This document shows, one piece after another, positions 59,731 to 64,000 of a stretch of DNA of 64,000 bases. Below the pieces are notes generated by a model. It was not told where the DNA came from, ran no database searches, and saw only the letters and a list, made by a program, of their open reading frames with translations. The stretch is from Paraconexibacter antarcticus. GTDB lineage: Bacteria; Actinomycetota; Thermoleophilia; Solirubrobacterales; Solirubrobacteraceae. The stretch's first letter is position 1. Each line of letters starts with the position of its first letter. The stretch covers positions 1,860,001 through 1,924,000 of the forward strand of contig NZ_CP098502.1 in the NCBI RefSeq assembly GCF_024220175.1, in the 5' to 3' direction. The position numbers and the translations under genes are program-made.

Positions 59731-61652
59731 GACTCCTCCCGGCGCGCGTCGAGCGGCTGGTTCTCGAGCATGATCGCCTCGTCCGCCCGGATGACGTGCA
59801 TGACGGCGTTGATGAGCGCGAGGTGGGTGAACGCCTGGGGGAAGTTCCCGAGATGGCGCCCCGAGCGCGAGTCGATCTCCTCCGCGTAGAGGAGCAGCGG
59901 CGACGCGTAGGAGAGCATCCGCTCGCACAGCTCCCGCGCGGCCGTCGTGTCGCCGATCTCGGCGAGCGCCGACACGAGCCAGAACGAGCAGATGGCGAAC
60001 GTCCCCTCCTCGCCGCTGAGCCCGTCGTCGGTCGTCGCCGTCCGGTAGCGCAGGACCATCCCGTGCTCGGTGAGCTCCTCGGCGATCGCGTTGACCGTCG
60101 CGACGAGGCGCTCGTCGTCGGCCGGGAGGAACCGCACGAGGGGGATGAGCAGCGCGGAGGCGTCGAGCTCCGTGGTCCCGTAGTGCTGGACGAAGACGCC
60201 GCGCTCGTCGACGCCGTGCTCGAGGACGTCCTCCCTGATCTCGTCGGCGACGGCCTGCCACTTCTCGGCCTGCTCCTCGTCCTCGCGCAGCCGCGCCAGG
60301 CGCGCGCCGCGGTCGCAGGCGACCCAGCACATGACCTTCGAGGAGACGAAGTGCTGCGGCTCCCCGCGGACCTCCCAGATGCCGCGGTCCGGCTCGCGCC
60401 AGTGCTCGACGGCGCACTCGACCTGCCGCGAGAGGATCGGCCACATCGACTCGGGCAGCTGGTCGCGGGACTTCGTGTGGAGGTAGACCGAGTCCAGGTA
60501 GGCGCCCCAGACGTCGTGCTGCTTCTGGTTGAAGGCGCCGTTGCCGATGCGCACGGGCCTCGCGCCGTCGTAGCCGCCGAGATGATCGAGCTCGTACTCC
60601 TCGAGCGAGCGCTCGCCGCCGATCCCGTACATGACCTGCAGCTCGTCGGCCCCGGAGGCGACGTCGGCGATGAAGGCGAAGAAGTCGCCCGCCTCCCAGT
60701 CGAAGCCGAGCGTGTAGAGCCCCCAGAGCATGAACGTCGAGTCGCGGATCCACGAGTAGCGGTAGTCCCAGTTGCGCTCGCCGCGCGGCGTCTCGGGGAG
60801 CGACGTCGTCGACGCCGCGATCATCGCGCCGGTCGGGACGTACGTCAGGCCCTTGAGCGTCAGCGCGCTGCGCTGCAGGTACGTCCGCCACGGATGGTCG
60901 GGGAACTGGCCACGGGAGAGCCACTCGTGCCAGTAATCGGCGGTGCGCACGAGGCCCTCGTAGGCCTCCTCGTACGTCGTCGGCGGCCCGTGCTCGTTCC
61001 AGGAGAGGGCGACGAACGCGGTCTCGCCGTCGTGCATCGTCGAGCGGGCGCGGGCCCGGCCGCCCTCCAGGCCCAGACGCAGGTCGGTCGTGAGCGTCAG
61101 CGGCTGGTGGAGCTCACGGCCGGACACGGGGGACGCGACGGCCTGCCCGTAGCCGTCGGTCGTGTACTCCCAGCTCACGCGATCGTGGCCGTAGGCGGGC
61201 CGCGGCTCGCAGTCGAGCGTCATCTCGACGGTGCCGTTGACGCAGCGGATCGTGCGCAGCAGGACGTGCTCGGCGTCGTGGTCGGTCGGGGCACGGCGGT
61301 GGGTGTGCGACCGCTCGCGGTCGTGGCGCCACGGCCCGATGAGCAGGACGTCGCGGACGATGACCCAGCCGGTGCGGGTCCCCCACGTCGTCTCCAGCAC
61401 CATCGTGCCGGGGAGGTACCGGCGGCCGGCGGGCACCCTCGTGGTCGTCGGCGCGACCTTGAACGAGCCGGCGTCGCGGTCGAGGATCGAGCCGAAGACC
61501 GACGGCGCGTCCATCCGCGGAAGGCACATCCACTCGATGTTGCCGCTCGGGGCGACGAGCGCCGTGACCTCCCCGTCGCTCAGGAACGCGTAGTCGGCGA
61601 TCGGCGGGAACGCACTGCCACCCTGCGTGAGATCCCCGGCGACGTGTCGCAT
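59727..61652 (-). CDS. Glycoside hydrolase family 15 protein (trehalase-like), copy 2
   Basis: 641 residues, homologous along its length to the copy at 53570-55570 (for example ERNWDYRYSWIRDSTF against ERNWDYRFTWMRDATF, and identical HLGNFPQAFTHLALINA). It begins directly at the beta-sandwich (FPPIADYAFLSDGEVTALVAP) without the N-terminal extension. Blocks VMYGIGGERS and REPDRGIWEVRGEPQHFVSSK are kept, so it should be active. Its stop overlaps pgl (ATGA), and the ABC-F gene ends 18 bases upstream. It probably splits trehalose or maltosidic sugars; different specificity from copy 1 is possible. Confidence 0.9.
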   Translation of the reverse strand: MRHVAGDLTQGGSAFPPIADYAFLSDGEVTALVAPSGNIEWMCLPRMDAPSVFGSILDRDAGSFKVAPTTTRVPAGRRYLPGTMVLETTWGTRTGWVIVRDVLLIGPWRHDRERSHTHRRAPTDHDAEHVLLRTIRCVNGTVEMTLDCEPRPAYGHDRVSWEYTTDGYGQAVASPVSGRELHQPLTLTTDLRLGLEGGRARARSTMHDGETAFVALSWNEHGPPTTYEEAYEGLVRTADYWHEWLSRGQFPDHPWRTYLQRSALTLKGLTYVPTGAMIAASTTSLPETPRGERNWDYRYSWIRDSTFMLWGLYTLGFDWEAGDFFAFIADVASGADELQVMYGIGGERSLEEYELDHLGGYDGARPVRIGNGAFNQKQHDVWGAYLDSVYLHTKSRDQLPESMWPILSRQVECAVEHWREPDRGIWEVRGEPQHFVSSKVMCWVACDRGARLARLREDEEQAEKWQAVADEIREDVLEHGVDERGVFVQHYGTTELDASALLIPLVRFLPADDERLVATVNAIAEELTEHGMVLRYRTATTDDGLSGEEGTFAICSFWLVSALAEIGDTTAARELCERMLSYASPLLLYAEEIDSRSGRHLGNFPQAFTHLALINAVMHVIRADEAIMLENQPLDARREES

Positions 61653-61670
61653 GGGGAGGAGCCTAGTGGC

Positions 61671-63494
61671 TCACCCCTCCAGCGCCTCGGAGGTCTCGAG
61701 CCAGTCGGACTCGAGCTGCGCGCGCCGGTCGACGAGCTCCGCGAGCTCGGCCTGCAGGCGGCGCAGCCCGCCGTGGTCGGTCGCCGCGGCGGCCATCTCC
61801 TCGTGGAGCGCGGCCTCGCGGGCCTCGAGCTTCCCGAGCGCGCGTTCGAGCTTCGCGAGCTCCTTGCGGGCCGCGCGCTGCTCGCCGCCGCTCAGCCCCG
61901 ACGCGTCCGGCGCCGCGGCCGCGCCGCCGGACGCCGCCCCCTTGCCCGCCGCCGCCGGCGCCGGCGAGCCCGCCGCCCGCCGCAGCTCGACGTACTGCTC
62001 GATGCCGCCGGGCAGGTGGCGCAGCCCGCCGTCGCCCATGAGCGCGTGGACGTCGTCGCAGACCCGCTCGACGAAGTACCGGTCGTGGCTCACGACGACG
62101 AGCGTGCCCGGCCACTGGTCGAGAAGGTCCTCGAGCGCCGTGAGCGTGTCGATGTCCAGGTCGTTCGTCGGCTCGTCGAGGATGAGGACGTTCGGGCCGT
62201 CCATGAGCAGCCGCATGAGCTGCAGGCGTCGCCGCTCGCCGCCGGAGAGGTCCTTCACGAGCGTGCGGGCGCGCTCGCCGCGGAAGCCGAACCGGTCGCA
62301 GAGCATCCCGGCGGTGAGCTGCTGCCCGTCGCTCGTCGTCGCGACGCCGCGCACCTCCTCGAGCGACTCGAGCACGCGCAGGTGCCCGGGGATCTCCTCG
62401 GTGTTCTGCGAGAGGTGCGCGAGGCGGACGGTCGCGCCGCGCTCGACGTGCCCGCCGGTCGGCTCGAGCTCGCCGCCGAGGACCTTGACGAGCGTGGTCT
62501 TGCCGGCGCCGTTCACGCCGACGAGCCCGACGCGGTCGCCGGGGCCCAGGCGCCAGGTGACCGACCGCAGGACGGGCTTGCCGTCGAAGGTCACGGAGAC
62601 GCCCTCGGCCTCGAGGACCTTGTTGCCGAGCCGGCTGCCGGCGAAGCGCAGCAGCTCGGCGCGGTCGCGGGCCTCGGGCTCGTCGGCGATGAGCGCGTTC
62701 GCCGCCTCGATGCGGAACTTCGGCTTCGACGTCCGGGCCGGCGGCCCGCGCCGCAGCCACGCGAGCTCCTTGCGGACGAGCTGCTGACGGCGGTCCTCGC
62801 GGGCGGAGGCCTGCCGGTCGCGCTCGGCCCGCGCGAGGACGTAGGCCGCGTAGCCGCCCTCGTACTGGTGGATCGTCCCGTCCGACACCTCCCAGGTGAA
62901 CGTGCAGACGGCGTCGAGGAACCACCGGTCGTGGGTGACGACGAGCATCGCGCCGCGGCGCGCGGCGAGGTGGCGGGCGAGCCAGTCGACGCCCTCGACG
63001 TCGAGGTGGTTCGTCGGCTCGTCGAGGAGCAGGAGCTCGGGGCCGTCGAGCAGCAGCCGGGCGAGGTCGATCCGCCGCCGCTCGCCGCCGGAGAGGCCGG
63101 CGATCGGCGTGTCCATCCCCTGGGGGAAGCGGCTGACGTCCACGCCCCCGAGGAGGCCGTCGAGGACGTCGCGGAAGCGCCGGTCGGCCGCCCACTCGTG
63201 GTCGGCGAGGCCGTGGACGAGCTCGGCCCGCACGGTCTTGTCCGGGTCGAGCGTGTCGGTCTGCCCGAGGAGGCGCAGCCCGACGTCGCCCGCCCGGGTG
63301 ATCTGGCCGCGGTCGGGGTCCTCGAGGCCGGCGATGAGCCGCAGCAGCGTCGACTTCCCGTCCCCGTTGCGGCCGACGATGCCGATGCGGTCCCCGGCGG
63401 CGACGCCGAGCGTGATCTCGTCGAGGACCGTCCGGCTGCCGTAGCCCTTGCTGACCGACTTCAGGTTGACGAGGTTGCGGGGAGGCGGCGCCAT
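61671..63494 (-). CDS. ABC-F family ATPase (Uup/EttA-like)
   Basis: 607 residues with two ABC domains in one chain and no membrane part. First: Walker A GRNGDGKST, signature LSGGERRR, Walker B LLLLDEPTNHLD. Second: Walker A GVNGAGKTT, signature LSGGERRR, LILDEPTNDLD. The linker between them holds RRGPPARTSKPKFRIEAAN, as in ABC-F proteins that enter the ribosomal E site. A C-terminal coiled coil (EQRAARKELAKLERALGKLE) resembles Uup. It acts in translation quality control or antibiotic protection. ATG at 63494; it is followed in 18 bases by the GH15 gene. Confidence 0.94.
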   Translation of the reverse strand: MAPPPRNLVNLKSVSKGYGSRTVLDEITLGVAAGDRIGIVGRNGDGKSTLLRLIAGLEDPDRGQITRAGDVGLRLLGQTDTLDPDKTVRAELVHGLADHEWAADRRFRDVLDGLLGGVDVSRFPQGMDTPIAGLSGGERRRIDLARLLLDGPELLLLDEPTNHLDVEGVDWLARHLAARRGAMLVVTHDRWFLDAVCTFTWEVSDGTIHQYEGGYAAYVLARAERDRQASAREDRRQQLVRKELAWLRRGPPARTSKPKFRIEAANALIADEPEARDRAELLRFAGSRLGNKVLEAEGVSVTFDGKPVLRSVTWRLGPGDRVGLVGVNGAGKTTLVKVLGGELEPTGGHVERGATVRLAHLSQNTEEIPGHLRVLESLEEVRGVATTSDGQQLTAGMLCDRFGFRGERARTLVKDLSGGERRRLQLMRLLMDGPNVLILDEPTNDLDIDTLTALEDLLDQWPGTLVVVSHDRYFVERVCDDVHALMGDGGLRHLPGGIEQYVELRRAAGSPAPAAAGKGAASGGAAAAPDASGLSGGEQRAARKELAKLERALGKLEAREAALHEEMAAAATDHGGLRRLQAELAELVDRRAQLESDWLETSEALEG

Positions 63495-63551
63495 GCGGAC
63501 GCCATGGTCGCAGCCCCGGGGCCGCGCCGCCGCCCGGCGGGGGCGTGCGCC

Positions 63552-64000
63552 TCAGGCGACGACCTCCGCGACCGGCGGGGCGTCGGCCGGATCGACCGCG
63601 GGCGGGAGGGGGCCGCCGTGGCGGGCCGCGCGCTCGGCCCGGAGCAGCACGACGCACGGGAGGATCGCGGCGGCGGCGAGGCCGGCGGACACCCAGAAGG
63701 CCGTGCCGTAGGCCGACGCCGCCTCGGCCGGCGTGCGCGCGCCGGTGAGCGCGCGCTGCAGCACGACGGCGAGCACGGCGGTGCCGATCGAGCCGCCGAT
63801 CCGCTGCAGGACGTTGAGCTGGGGCGTGGCGTGGGGGAGGTCGGCGTGGTCGAGCGAGGCGAACGCCGCGGCCATCGCGGGCATGAAGGCGAACGCCATC
63901 CCGATGCCGCGCAGGAACATCGTCACCGAGAGCCCGAGCATCGACGTGTCCGGCCCGATGAGCCCGAACGGGATCGTCGCCACCGCGGTCACCGTCACGC
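63552..64000 (-). CDS. MFS transporter, C-terminal part (DHA2/EmrB-like)
   Basis: The last ~149 codons of a 14-TM type drug-proton antiporter, cut by the right edge. Typical C-terminal motifs are MFLRGIGMAFAFMPAMAAAFASL, then TPQLNVLQRIGGSIGTAVLAVVLQ and a final helix LAAAAILPCVVLL followed by a cytosolic tail. It probably exports hydrophobic compounds. The reading frame stays open to the last base, so the start lies outside the window. It ends 57 bases upstream of the ABC-F gene, in the same direction. Confidence 0.88.
   Translation of the reverse strand, partial: VTVTAVATIPFGLIGPDTSMLGLSVTMFLRGIGMAFAFMPAMAAAFASLDHADLPHATPQLNVLQRIGGSIGTAVLAVVLQRALTGARTPAEAASAYGTAFWVSAGLAAAAILPCVVLLRAERAARHGGPLPPAVDPADAPPVAEVVA

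Overview
The window is a very GC-rich (roughly 73-75% by eye), densely packed bacterial chromosome segment. It has no rRNA or tRNA gene, insertion sequence or CRISPR array that I can see. The gene set points to an actinobacterium: a SUF Fe-S pathway with an Rrf2 regulator and SufU, the ergothioneine genes egtB and egtD, a WS/DGAT wax-ester/triacylglycerol synthase, a c-di-AMP riboswitch before an NlpC/P60 hydrolase, GH15 trehalase-like enzymes, and many start codons a few bases after a TAnnnT box, as in leaderless actinobacterial mRNAs. I would guess class Thermoleophilia (Solirubrobacterales-like). That placement is inference.

1-15 kb: a dTDP-sugar ketoisomerase/aminotransferase pair cut by the left edge, a cold-shock gene with a textbook terminator, rhomboid protease and acyl-CoA oxidase (overlapping), a SNF2 helicase-azlC-azlD unit with 4-base overlaps, a GH63-like glycosidase, a ferredoxin reductase-like flavoprotein, a secreted hydrolase, typA and an acyl-lipid desaturase. 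15-27 kb: the SUF system in two blocks, rrf2-sufC-sufS-sufU and Rieske-sufB-sufD, separated by about 4 kb of other genes (membrane protein, M15-type peptidase, methyltransferase, Ala/Pro-rich protein). 26-42 kb: a GGDEF protein, a cytochrome P450 broken by a one-base frameshift, MscS, peroxiredoxin, an M20 peptidase, the riboswitch-NlpC gene, a DUF393 gene that seems to start at CTG inside a hairpin, LOG, phospholipase D-like, ArfB-like and methyltransferase genes, a secreted hydrolase, an acyl-CoA ligase, an SDR and a second cold-shock gene.

42-54 kb: lipid and acyl-CoA genes (carboxyltransferase, acyl-CoA dehydrogenase, thiolase, WS/DGAT) and egtB-egtD. Within this part lies the most unusual stretch (46.97-48.59 kb). 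A solitary AbiEi/DUF559-type nuclease-like gene is bracketed by two tandem arrays of one ~42-bp palindrome family, with periods of 76 and 62 bp. Next to it is a multi-hairpin leader before the thiolase, in which two hairpins share a loop and differ by a compensatory base-pair swap. 53-64 kb: two GH15 paralogues, a beta-propeller secreted protein, 6-phosphogluconolactonase, a histidine phosphatase, an ABC-F ATPase and the end of an MFS transporter.

Common themes are fatty-acyl activation, oxidation and storage (acyl-CoA oxidase, dehydrogenase, ligase, thiolase, carboxyltransferase, WS/DGAT, desaturase), Fe-S assembly and redox protection (SUF, Bcp, ergothioneine), and trehalose or compatible-solute sugars (GH15 x2, GH63-like, Pgl). 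The best candidates for undescribed biology are the palindrome arrays around the DUF559 gene and the thiolase leader RNA.
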